From Chloroflexota bacterium (GTDB lineage Bacteria; Chloroflexota; Anaerolineae; Aggregatilineales; UBA2796), in NCBI GenBank assembly GCA_021325095.1, contig JAJPHV010000038.1, forward strand, positions 1-64,000: a stretch of DNA of 64,000 bases. Direction: 5' to 3'. The notes below the pieces were generated by a model that worked only from the letters and a program-made list of their open reading frames with translations, did no database searches and had not been told where the DNA came from. The translations under genes and the position numbers were made by a program. Positions 15,466 to 23,714 of the stretch are shown piece after piece. Each line of letters opens with the position of its first letter. Within the stretch, counting starts at the first letter, position 1.

Positions 15466-16145
15466 TGGACGAACTGCACGAGAAGATTGTCCTGGCCTGC
15501 CGGATCATGGATGGCACGGGCCTGACGGAAGGCTTCGGCCACGTGAGCGCCCGTATTCCCGGCACGGATCGCGTGCTGATCACGCCAGCGATGGGGCCGG
15601 GCCGTGTCACGCCGGACGTGCTGCTGACTTTCACGCTCGATGGCAAATGCCTTGACGCGCAAACGGCTATTCCTCCGGCACTCGAAACGCCGATGCACCT
15701 TGCTGTCTATCGCGCCCGCTCCGACGTGGGCGCAATCTGCCGGACGCACTCGCACTACGCGGTGATCATGGGCGCGGCGGGCAAACCCGTCCACCCCTGT
15801 CACGGCTTTGGCGGAATGCTTGGCCCGCTCGTCCCGGTGCATCCCGAAACCGACCTGATTGTGAATGCAGAAATGGGCGATCAAGTCGCCAAAGCGTTGG
15901 ACGGGTACACGGCGCTCCTGCTGCGCGGCAACGGTGCGCTCGTCACTGGCGCGGATGTGGAGCGTGCCGTCGTCCATGCCATCTATCTGGAAGAAGCGGC
16001 AAGGATCGAACTATCGGCGCTGGCCGTCGGCGGCGCAGTGTTGTTCACACCGGATGAGTTGCGCAATCGACAGCGCTGGTACGGGAATGAGGCCCGCCGC
16101 GCCTGGGATTATTATGTGTGGAAGTACGCACGGGAATCGCAGTAA
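15465..16145 (+). CDS. Class II aldolase/adducin family protein
   Basis: 226 residues, zinc-dependent aldolase, epimerase or decarboxylase fold (fuculose-phosphate aldolase relatives). GTGLTEGFGHVSARIPG is the family N-terminal motif; zinc His residues are in CRTHSHYAVI and near AVVHAIYLEEAARI. The ATG overlaps the DUF1989 TGA by one base, showing tight coupling. In a heterocycle pathway such a protein could cleave or decarboxylate the opened carbon chain; that role is inferred from context. Confidence 0.93.
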   Translation: MDELHEKIVLACRIMDGTGLTEGFGHVSARIPGTDRVLITPAMGPGRVTPDVLLTFTLDGKCLDAQTAIPPALETPMHLAVYRARSDVGAICRTHSHYAVIMGAAGKPVHPCHGFGGMLGPLVPVHPETDLIVNAEMGDQVAKALDGYTALLLRGNGALVTGADVERAVVHAIYLEEAARIELSALAVGGAVLFTPDELRNRQRWYGNEARRAWDYYVWKYARESQ

Positions 16146-16169
16146 CAGTACCGACCAATGAGAAGGATC

Positions 16170-17044
16170 ATGAAGGATTCCCTACACCTGGCCGTTGTCC
16201 AGCCCAGGAGCTATTTGCGGGCCTGGGAGCACATCTTCCCGGTTGTATTCGACGCTTCGGCACCGCCCGAACGCCAGCAGCTTGACGAGGCAGTGGCTTA
16301 CGTGAGAGGCGCGGCGAGCAGCGGCGCGGAGGTCGTCGTCTTCCCGGAGATGTACCCCGGCCCGCTCAACGACGAAGGCGCATTCTCGCTGGACGAGACG
16401 AAAGCGGCCCTTTGCGCGCAGGCCAGAGACAGCCACGTCTGGGTGTGTTTCAGCGGCGCGGAGCCGGATGACAGGGGTTGTTTCTACAATGCGCTTCACG
16501 TCGCCGCGTCCGACGGTTCGATCCGCGCCGTGTACCGCAAAATGCTGCCGGCCAACGGTGAACCCTGGTCGCCCGGTGGTCAACCTGTTGTCGTGGACTG
16601 TGACGGCCTGCGAGTCGGGCTGGCGACGTGCTGGGAAATCTGGTTTCCAGAAATCCCCAGGATGCTGGCGCTGATGGGTGCAGACCTGATCCTGTCCCCG
16701 GCGGGCGCGCTGCTCTATGAACTCACCGATCGGTGGGCAACCATCCCGGCGGCACGCGCCTCTGAGAATCTGGTCTATACAGCGGCCTCAGTCAACCTGT
16801 TCGGGCTGGAAGACGGCTTGAATGTCGTATTTGGCCCGGAGGGCCAGCTTGGCAGCGCCAGGGGGAGGGTGAGTTGCATGTCACGCTCGACCTGCGACGG
16901 CTGCACTACTTGCGCGACATGGACGAGCGGCTGACTGTGCCGAAGGCGTATCGCTCCGTTCCGGGCCTGCTGCGGGCACTGCGGCCTGAGATCGTACAAA
17001 GCTACTCGCGCGTTTCTGCCGATTACCTGAGAGGTCGCTCATGA
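16170..17044 (+). CDS. Carbon-nitrogen hydrolase, frame broken near the C-terminus
   Basis: Nitrilase-superfamily amidase. Catalytic triad E60 in VVFPEMYPG, K124 in YRKMLPANG and C154 in LATCWEIWFPE. ATG 16170 is preferred because AGAAGG precedes it. After VFGPEGQLGSA the frame turns into Cys/Ser-rich nonsense and stops at 16934. Shifting by one base near the G-run at about 16859-16868 restores GEGELHVTLDLRRLHYLRDM and about 50 more family-like residues ending at 17044, exactly overlapping the next ATG as ATGA. This suggests a recent one-base deletion or a sequencing error, not long-standing decay. Confidence 0.88.
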
Positions 17045-18519
17045 GTATCCTCATCGAAAATTGTGCCGTTCTCGATCCTGCTGCCACGTGGGGCGTCAGC
17101 ACCGGGCGCTACATTCTGATTGAGGGCGATACCATCACCAGCATTACCCCGGAGCGGCCTGCCAGAACGGTGGATCGCGTCATCGACGGCCAATGGCTGT
17201 TCGCCATCCCCGGCCTGATCAATGCGCATACGCACTCGCCCGAAAATTTCACCCGTGCCACCTCCGAGCGCCTGCCGCTCGAACCCTGGCTGGCGCACCT
17301 GTTCGGTATGTCGGGCAGCTTCAGCAAGCGCGATCACTACCTGACGGCGATGGTCGGCGTGATCGAGATGCTGCGCACAGGCTGTACAGCGGTGCTGGAT
17401 CACCTGTCTATGCCGCCGCGCCCGAGTCTGGAAGCGATGGATGGGGCGATGGAAGCCTACCGCGACAGCGGCATCCGGGCCGGCGTCGCGCCGCTGATCC
17501 GGGATGCGTTCTACGATGTGGAATACGGCCACAGACGCGGCCACCGCACACTGGACACGTTCTACGCGGGCATGAACCAGAACATGCCCTCCATTCCCGA
17601 CATGATGGCGATGATGGACGCCTTTTTCGAGAAATGGCATTGCAAGGCGGGCGGGCGCCTGCGCTGCTGGGTCGGGCCGTCCGGTGTGCAGTGGGCCAGC
17701 GTGGATTTTCTGCACGCCTGTCTGGACACGGCGCGCAAGCACGGCGGCGGCGTCCACATGCACCTGCTCGAATCGCGTGTGCAGGACTGGACGATGCGCC
17801 AGATGCACGGCAAGACGGCGGTGGCACTGCTGGCTGACGAGAAGCTGCTCGGCCCGGACGTGTCGCTGCCGCATTCCGTCTGGCTGACCGATAAAGACGT
17901 GCAGCGGATCGCGGACGCGGGCGCGGTTCCCGTCCACAACCCGTCCGCCAACCTCAAGCTGGGCAGCGGGCTGTCGCCCATCCGCAAGATGCTGGATGCG
18001 GGCATTACCCCGGCGCTGGGTGCGGACGGCGCGCAGAGCAGCGATCATCAGGTTATCTTTGGCATGATTCATCTCGCTGCCCTGATCCATAACCTGAGCT
18101 TTCTGGAGCCGGAGAAGTGGCTTTCGGCGCGCGAGGTGGTGCGCATGGCAACCGAAGGCGGCGCAGCGGCCCTAATGCTGCCGGAGCGATTGGGCAAGCT
18201 CGCACCCGGCTACCTGGCGGACATCACCCTGCTTGACTTGCGCAGCCCGCACCTGACGCCGTTCAACGACGCTTACGACCACCTGGCTTTCACCGAACCC
18301 GGCTCCTCGACGCACACGGTCATCGTCAACGGGCAGATCGTCCTGGACGACGGCGTGATCACTACCTTCGATGAGGCCGCCATCCTGGCCGAGGTTCGTG
18401 AAGTGACCAAGGGCCGCCCGCACCGCCAGCCGATCCCGGAACACGTGCGTTTTGCGATGGAACGCTTTATGGCTTATCACCAGGACATCGTCCATAACAC
18501 CCGCTTTGAACAGGACTGA
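17041..18519 (+). CDS. Amidohydrolase family protein (chlorohydrolase/deaminase type)
   Basis: 492-residue TRZ/ATZ-type enzyme. HTH ligands at residues 63-65 in INAHTHSPENF, a His in VHMHLLESR, HNPSANLKLGSG, and the metal Asp in ALGADGAQSSD; C-terminal sandwich with GYLADITLLDL. The family includes guanine, cytosine, 8-oxoguanine and methylthioadenosine deaminases and s-triazine hydrolases. It is a distant paralogue of the gene at 8047 and the last enzyme of the island; its ATG is inside the restored stop of the C-N hydrolase. Confidence 0.9.
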   Translation: MSILIENCAVLDPAATWGVSTGRYILIEGDTITSITPERPARTVDRVIDGQWLFAIPGLINAHTHSPENFTRATSERLPLEPWLAHLFGMSGSFSKRDHYLTAMVGVIEMLRTGCTAVLDHLSMPPRPSLEAMDGAMEAYRDSGIRAGVAPLIRDAFYDVEYGHRRGHRTLDTFYAGMNQNMPSIPDMMAMMDAFFEKWHCKAGGRLRCWVGPSGVQWASVDFLHACLDTARKHGGGVHMHLLESRVQDWTMRQMHGKTAVALLADEKLLGPDVSLPHSVWLTDKDVQRIADAGAVPVHNPSANLKLGSGLSPIRKMLDAGITPALGADGAQSSDHQVIFGMIHLAALIHNLSFLEPEKWLSAREVVRMATEGGAAALMLPERLGKLAPGYLADITLLDLRSPHLTPFNDAYDHLAFTEPGSSTHTVIVNGQIVLDDGVITTFDEAAILAEVREVTKGRPHRQPIPEHVRFAMERFMAYHQDIVHNTRFEQD

Positions 18520-18586
18520 GCCGGAGCGGCGCCAGAACCGGCATCGAATTGTGCATCGGCACATTGACAGCCGCATCCTGATCCGG

Positions 18587-18604
18587 CAAACTAACGCTTG
18601 TTTG
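18587..18604. promoter_or_regulatory. Palindromic operator candidate for the TetR regulator
   Basis: CAAACTAACGCTTGTTTG matches its reverse complement at 14 of 18 positions around a central CG and has CAAAC/GTTTG arms. It lies 24 bases before the TetR start and 17 bases after a TTGACA (18564-18569), so it would cover the -10 region. Size and symmetry suit a TetR dimer site. Confidence 0.42.
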
Positions 18605-18628
18605 ATTGCCAGTTGAGGCCGTTTGCTT

Positions 18629-19219
18629 ATGCCACACAATGGACATCGAACAGGTCGTCGTAACCAGATTCAGGCCGCCGCCGAGCAGCTTTTCCGCGAG
18701 AAGGGCTACCTGGCTACGTCCATGCGCGACATCGCCGACGAGATGCACATGAAAGGCGGCGGCAGTTTATACGCCCACATTAAGGGCAAAGAAGACCTGC
18801 TGTGGGACATTGCACAGGAAGCGGTCAGGGCCTTTTTCAGCGCCCTGGAGCCGATCCTGGCGAAAGACATCTCGCCCGACCAAAAGCTGCGGGAGGCGAT
18901 GATCGCGCATGTCCTGGTCATCACATCGCACCTGGGCGCAACTGCCGTGTACTTTGACGAGTGGCGTCATCTGGGCGACGTTCGGCGTGCCGAGTTCATG
19001 CAGCACCGGGAGCGCTACGAGCGCCTGTTTCAGCGGTTGATTCACGAGAGCGTTGAATCGGGTGCGCTGAACGTGCGTGACGAGCGGCTGGCAACGATCT
19101 ACGTCCTGGGATCGCTGAATGCCATCCGGCGCTGGTACAAACCCGGTGGACGGCTCTCCGCGCAGAAGCTGGCCGAAGCGGTGGCCGACCTGGCCCTGAA
19201 TGGCCTGCACCAACCCTAG
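18629..19219 (+). CDS. TetR/AcrR family transcriptional regulator
   Basis: 196 residues: TetR N-terminal helix-turn-helix (NQIQAAAEQLFREKGYLATS, then RDIADEMHMKGGGSLYAHIKGKEDLL) and an all-helical ligand domain with the WRHLGDVRRAEFMQHRERYE segment seen in regulators of acyl-CoA metabolism. Same direction as the catabolic genes and last in the island. It could regulate the island together with the IclR protein, or the acyl-CoA ligase further upstream. The start at 18629 is chosen over TTG 18623. Confidence 0.93.
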   Translation: MPHNGHRTGRRNQIQAAAEQLFREKGYLATSMRDIADEMHMKGGGSLYAHIKGKEDLLWDIAQEAVRAFFSALEPILAKDISPDQKLREAMIAHVLVITSHLGATAVYFDEWRHLGDVRRAEFMQHRERYERLFQRLIHESVESGALNVRDERLATIYVLGSLNAIRRWYKPGGRLSAQKLAEAVADLALNGLHQP

Positions 19220-19255
19220 ACTCGGCCTGGCGGGCCAATCGTTCCCCATGCAGCG

Positions 19256-19543
19256 TTAGCGAATCTGCATGAGGTGTCCGGTCTCGATCCGATAGATGTG
19301 ATCGACGCGCTCCAACAACGTTCGGCGGTGCGTGAGCAGAATCAGCGTTCGCCCTTCGACACTCTCGAAAATGGTTTCCAGGATCGCACGTTCCGTACTG
19401 GTGTCCAGGTAGGCAGTTGGCTCATCCAGGATCATGATGGGCGCGTTTTTGAGCAGGACGCGCACCAGCGCCACACGGCGGCGCTCGCCACCACTCAGGC
19501 CAATGCCATTTTCCCCTCAGACAGTGGAAAGGCCCGGCAGTAG
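19256..19543 (-). pseudogene. Remnant of a CydC-type ABC exporter ATPase
   Basis: Only the C-terminal end of an ABC ATPase survives: signature LSGGERRRVALVRVLL, Walker B IMILDEPTAYLD and H-loop ILLTHRR, close to the CydC/CydD thiol exporter family (GENG before LSGGE is typical). Upstream in frame, LLPGLSTV is followed by a TGA where the family has Trp/Val, then GENGIGLSGGE. Walker A and the membrane domain are missing; the sequence joins the next gene directly. This is a truncated and point-mutated relic. Confidence 0.7.
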
Positions 19544-19560
19544 CTGGCCGGATGATGAGG

Positions 19561-20277
19561 TCATTCCGCCCGTTTCTGCCAGCCCTGTAAATGCGCGTTG
19601 ATTTCCTCCCACAGTGCGGGGAAATCCTCACGGCGTACCTCGCCGCCGTCGCGCCAGCGCTCGTCTTCGGCTTTGAGCAGGCGGCGCTGTTCGCTCATTT
19701 CTCGCAGCGAGAGGTCGCCCTTCTCGATAGCGGAGCGGGTTGTGAGCGGTACAAACGTGCCAAAGCCATTCAGCGCCCCGGCTTCTTTGGCGGGCATAAA
19801 AGTGTAAAGCGTCAACTGCGCCTCGTCCTGGATCAGTTGCAGGCCCAGCATCTGCCAACCCTTCGGCACACGTGCCGATCCGCGTTGAACGGCGAAGCGC
19901 CACGCCAGCAGGTTAAAGCGCCTGTCCCACGCCAGGTACGCTTCGTGCGGGCGGTTTTTGCGTAGATCGCGGAGACGCAAACCCTCCGGCGACAGGGCTA
20001 GGCTGCGGCCACTCGGCCAGCGCTGTTTGAGGACGCGATCCCCAAGCACCGCCGTCAGCAGTGCCAGCCCAATTGCCAGACTGAACGACAAACAGCCGGC
20101 CACCGACGACAGGTTCAGGACGTTGGAGATCGCCGTTGCCACTGCCAGCCCAACGGCGAAACCCGCTACCGTGAGCAGGGGCAGCGCCAGGCGTATCCCG
20201 GCATGCTCGGCATCCAGAAGCAGTGTCCGTGTTTGACCTTCGATAGGTTGCCCAGTCCTGGGAATCGCTTCATTCAT
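19561..20277 (-). CDS. Uncharacterised two-helix membrane protein
   Basis: 238 residues. Two adjacent transmembrane helices near residues 28-50 and 55-80 (LALPLLTVAGFAVGLAVATA and a Leu/Ala-rich second helix) are followed by a soluble domain with a PH-like beta-rich part (LALSPEGLRLRDLRKN..., QLTLYTFMPAKEAG) and an Arg/Glu-rich helical C-terminus. I do not recognise a named family. It faces away from the metal-binding protein gene at 20486, sharing a 208-base intergenic region. Confidence 0.68.
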   Translation of the reverse strand: MNEAIPRTGQPIEGQTRTLLLDAEHAGIRLALPLLTVAGFAVGLAVATAISNVLNLSSVAGCLSFSLAIGLALLTAVLGDRVLKQRWPSGRSLALSPEGLRLRDLRKNRPHEAYLAWDRRFNLLAWRFAVQRGSARVPKGWQMLGLQLIQDEAQLTLYTFMPAKEAGALNGFGTFVPLTTRSAIEKGDLSLREMSEQRRLLKAEDERWRDGGEVRREDFPALWEEINAHLQGWQKRAE

Positions 20278-20306
20278 TGTGGGTCGCCCAATTCAGCTCT
20301 CGTCAT

Positions 20307-20335
20307 TTGACATGCACAGCGTATTGATATATTAT
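20307..20335 (+). promoter_or_regulatory. Sigma-70-type promoter for the metal-binding protein
   Basis: TTGACA (20307-20312), 17 bases, TATTAT (20330-20335). This is nearly the housekeeping consensus and lies about 150 bases before the start at 20486, giving a leader of roughly 140 bases. I see no clear Zur or Mnt palindrome in it. Confidence 0.52.
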
Positions 20336-20485
20336 CTCAATTGGCGCAACTGAGACGTTGTACCAATAACTCCCTGGGGTAGACCAGGACGATCCGGCAA
20401 AGCCCGGTTGCGCCAACCCATGCCAGTGTGCATTGAGCATTGTACCGAGCCGAGGAATGGGGCGCAATGTGCGGAGGGAGCAGTC

Positions 20486-21490
20486 ATGGTCAGGCTAATT
20501 CGATGGGCACTTGTCTCGCTGGCCGTCCTGGGGCTGGTCGGCCCGGCCCATACTCGATCGCAGACTAAAAAGCTGAAAGTAGTAACCAGCACAACCATCC
20601 TGCTCGACTTTGCCAGAAACGTGGCAGGCGACAAAGCCGAGCTGTCATCCATCGTGCCGACGGACGGCGACGCGCACGAGTTTGAGCCGACGCCCAACGA
20701 CCTTAAAACACTGTTCGACGCCGATCTGATCCTGGTCAATGGCCTGGGGTTGGAAGGCTTCCTCGACAAGCTGATCAAGGATTCCGGCACGAAAGCCAGA
20801 GTCGTGACGCTGACCGACGGAATGCCCCTCCGCCGCTTCGCATTCGCAGAAACGGGCCAGTCGTCGGCCCAGGCGAACCTGCCGCCGGGCATTCTCGGCT
20901 TTGGCGGCCTGTACCCTTGCGAGGTGCCGAAACCGGGCCAGAATTTCGGCGAATGCGACCCGCACGGCTGGCAGGACCCGACCAACGTGATCCTGTACAC
21001 CCTGAACATCCGTGACGCCTTGATCGGAGCGGACGCGGCCAGCGCTGCCACTTACCGGGCGAATGCAGCGCTGTATATTGCTCGTCTCCAGCAGCTCGAC
21101 GCAGAAATCTGGCAGAGCGTGGCGACTATCCCACCGAAGAATCGCGTCCTTGTCACAAATCACGATGCGCTCGGATACTTTGCGGCGCGCTACGGGTTCA
21201 AAATGGTGGGCGTGGTGCTGCCCGGCGGCGGTACGGCTTCCGAACCCAATCCACAGGACATGGCCGCGTTGATCAGCGCGATCAGGGCGCAGGGTGTCCC
21301 GGCCATTTTTACCGAGAACATCAGCAACAATAAACTGGCCTCGGAAATTGCTGCCCAGACGGGCATCAAGGTGGTACAGTCGCTCTACACGGATGCATTG
21401 GGCGCGGCTGGCTCGCCAGGAGAAACGTACCTGGGCATGATGCGCGCCAACGCCAGGGCCATCACGGCAGCGCTCGGCGGCAGCGCCTGA
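20486..21490 (+). CDS. Metal (Zn/Mn) ABC transporter substrate-binding protein
   Basis: Cluster A-I periplasmic metal-binding protein (ZnuA/TroA family). ATG 20486 has GGAGGGAG five bases upstream and gives a Sec signal (VRLIRWALVSLAVLGLVGPA) without a lipobox Cys. Metal ligands: H64 in DGDAHEFEPTP, a second His in DPHGWQDPTNV, and the late ENISNNKLASEIAAQTG and Asp in YTDALG. A Cys pair flanks an insertion (YPCEVPKPGQNFGECDP). No permease or ATPase gene is nearby, so it is an orphan or works with a remote transporter. Confidence 0.9.
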   Translation: MVRLIRWALVSLAVLGLVGPAHTRSQTKKLKVVTSTTILLDFARNVAGDKAELSSIVPTDGDAHEFEPTPNDLKTLFDADLILVNGLGLEGFLDKLIKDSGTKARVVTLTDGMPLRRFAFAETGQSSAQANLPPGILGFGGLYPCEVPKPGQNFGECDPHGWQDPTNVILYTLNIRDALIGADAASAATYRANAALYIARLQQLDAEIWQSVATIPPKNRVLVTNHDALGYFAARYGFKMVGVVLPGGGTASEPNPQDMAALISAIRAQGVPAIFTENISNNKLASEIAAQTGIKVVQSLYTDALGAAGSPGETYLGMMRANARAITAALGGSA

Positions 21491-21589
21491 TCTGACCTCG
21501 GCTGGCTTCACATGGCCGCTCAATACCATTCAGCCTCTGATGCGGCAGACTGGCTGCGCGGCTGTGGAAGTGGCCCCGGCATCAGCGCT

Positions 21590-22654
21590 TCACACGAGTT
21601 TGTCAAGCGATACCACTGCCTCAAGATTGGTGGGGCGATCTGGGTTTTGCCCTTTTGCCATTGCCCGGTAGTATGCCAGGAGTTGCAAGACTGGCATGTA
21701 CAGCACCGGGCGCGCCCATAACGGCAACCCGGATTGCAGTTGCACTACCACACGCCGTTCTCCGGGGCTGGCCTGGGTGTTGCCGTCGATCAACGACAGC
21801 GTATGTGCGCCGCGTGCGTGCATTTCCCCCAGCACGCGAAGCTCGTGTGGGGCGGCGTCTTCCGCGATCAGTCCGGCAATGAGCGTCTGCTCCGTGACCA
21901 TCGACATCGGGCCGTGTCGGAATTCAAGGACGTGGAAGGCCTCACTGTGGGAGAGGGACATCTCCTTCATCTTGAGCATGGCTTCGCTGGCGGTTCCATA
22001 CAGCAAGCCAGAGCCGAGGAAGAAGAACTGATCGATTCCCATGTCCTCGCCTAGCTGCTGCGCCACAGCCTGATAGTCGGTCAGCAGCCGCTGGCAAAGT
22101 GTGGGCAGTTGGGCTAACGGGTTGAAATCGATTTGCGCGGCGGCGGCTGCCAGCGCCTGAGCAATCAGCAGCATACTGGTGAAGGATCGGGTCTGTGCAA
22201 CGCTTTCTTCCTGTGCCGCTTCCGCTGCCAGCACCAGATCGGATATTTGTGCCAGGTTGCTGCGACCATCGCACGTGATTGTGATGGCCGCACTGCCCGT
22301 TCGTGCCCGGAACAGCCGTACTGCCTCCACCGTCTCGGTGGTCGTACCGGAACGGGAGACGGCCACCAGCAGCGTCCTGGCTTTGGGAGCGAGCACCAGG
22401 TCGGGGAACAACACGATCTCCGACGCAGGGCGTGCCTGCGTCGGGATACCGGTGAGCAATTGGAACAGGGCAGCAGCGGTCATGGACAGGTAATGCGTCG
22501 AACCGCAGCCTGTAAAGATGACCCGTTCAAAGCCCTGGCTGTTCAGCAGCGCACGCACGGACGCTGCCTGTGCCCTGAAGGCGTCCAGCGCCTCTGCCCA
22601 GACCGAGGGCTGGCTCAGAATCTCCGCACGTGTACTTTCGCCTCGTTGTGCCAT
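21590..22654 (-). CDS. SIS-domain sugar isomerase/deaminase
   Basis: 354 residues with two SIS domains, as in the isomerase half of GlmS, AgaS and fructosamine-6-phosphate deaminase FrlB. Sugar-phosphate binding motifs: FTGCGSTHYLSMTAAALF and VAVSRSGTTTETVEA in the first domain, GSGLLYGTASEAMLKMKEMS and EFRHGPMSMV in the second. It lacks a glutamine amidotransferase domain. Likely an aldose-ketose isomerase or deaminase of an amino- or keto-sugar phosphate. Downstream of, and probably cotranscribed with, the BtpA-like gene. Confidence 0.9.
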   Translation of the reverse strand: MAQRGESTRAEILSQPSVWAEALDAFRAQAASVRALLNSQGFERVIFTGCGSTHYLSMTAAALFQLLTGIPTQARPASEIVLFPDLVLAPKARTLLVAVSRSGTTTETVEAVRLFRARTGSAAITITCDGRSNLAQISDLVLAAEAAQEESVAQTRSFTSMLLIAQALAAAAAQIDFNPLAQLPTLCQRLLTDYQAVAQQLGEDMGIDQFFFLGSGLLYGTASEAMLKMKEMSLSHSEAFHVLEFRHGPMSMVTEQTLIAGLIAEDAAPHELRVLGEMHARGAHTLSLIDGNTQASPGERRVVVQLQSGLPLWARPVLYMPVLQLLAYYRAMAKGQNPDRPTNLEAVVSLDKLV

Positions 22655-22701
22655 AGGATTGATCCAGTTTCAATTGGAGCGCGATAGGGGCCGAGGCTCA
22701 C

Positions 22702-23568
22702 TTAGCCCCGCAGCGTTTTCGCCTTCTGCATGAATGCACACACCCGGCTGGCATCGACCTCGTTCCAGATGTAGCCGTCGCGCTTGAACGCCGTCCCGAT
22801 GATCGCGCCATCGGCCACCGAAAGCATCTGTTCCACGTTCGACAACCGCACCCCCGTATTGGCAAACACGGGCGTATCAGGAACCGCCTGCTTGACCAGC
22901 TTCAGCGTATCCGCTGACGTTTCCGTTCCGGCGGTCAGACCCGAAACGCACAGGGCATCCGGCTTCGATACAAAGACAGTTGACCTGGCAATATCGGCCA
23001 TTTGCCGCTCGGCCAGATAAACCGCCGATTCGGGGACGATGTTGAACAGCAGCTTGACGTGCTGCCCACCGACCCGATGCTGGTGGCGGATCACCTCGCC
23101 GCAGCTCGTGTTCCACAGGCCATAATCGCTGGCGTAGACGCCGGTGAATATCTCGCGCACGAACAGAGCGCCTGTCGCCACCGCCAGATCAATCGATGCA
23201 GCAGGGTCCCATAGGACGTTTACACCGAATGGCACGCTGATATCGGGGCGCAGTTCGGCAATGACCCTTGCCATACACGCAGTCGTGATCGGCTCGACTT
23301 TGGTGAGGTAGGGCAGGCTGGCCTCATTCGAAAACAGGATCGCATCGACACCGCCCGCCTGCAACGCCTGGAGATCAGCGCGGGCCGACTCCACGATCCA
23401 GTCCATACCTTTTTGCGAGTCATAGCCGGGGTCGCCGGGCAGCGCCTTGAGATGGCACATGGCGATGATCGGCTTGTTTACGTGAAAAATGTCGTTCAAC
23501 CAGCTCACTGATCGCAGCCCCGGTGGAATTGACCCTGCTCGGACAGGCAGCAACGCCTTTTTGCTCAT
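22702..23568 (-). CDS. BtpA/SgcQ family protein
   Basis: TIM-barrel protein of the BtpA/SgcQ family: IIAMCHLKALPGDPGYDS at the start, DAILFSNEASLPYL, PFGVNVLWDPAASIDLAVATG, and DALCVSGLTAGTET near the end. BtpA was linked to photosystem I biogenesis in cyanobacteria, while SgcQ lies in a sugar-phosphate cluster in enterobacteria. Next to a SIS isomerase the sugar-phosphate role is more likely here. An in-frame start at 23661 would add a 31-residue non-family leader, so 23568 is preferred. Confidence 0.88.
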   Translation of the reverse strand: MSKKALLPVRAGSIPPGLRSVSWLNDIFHVNKPIIAMCHLKALPGDPGYDSQKGMDWIVESARADLQALQAGGVDAILFSNEASLPYLTKVEPITTACMARVIAELRPDISVPFGVNVLWDPAASIDLAVATGALFVREIFTGVYASDYGLWNTSCGEVIRHQHRVGGQHVKLLFNIVPESAVYLAERQMADIARSTVFVSKPDALCVSGLTAGTETSADTLKLVKQAVPDTPVFANTGVRLSNVEQMLSVADGAIIGTAFKRDGYIWNEVDASRVCAFMQKAKTLRG

Positions 23569-23714
23569 AACATATCGCTCTATGCCGCTGGCGTCAAAAA
23601 ATGCGGCCTGGGTCAAAGTTTGCCCCGTCAAACGCGGCAATACTCTGCTAGAATTTTGCATGAATGGATCGCCGATTGCGTTATGTGCAGGTGAAGATCA
23701 CCGGGAGTACTGTG

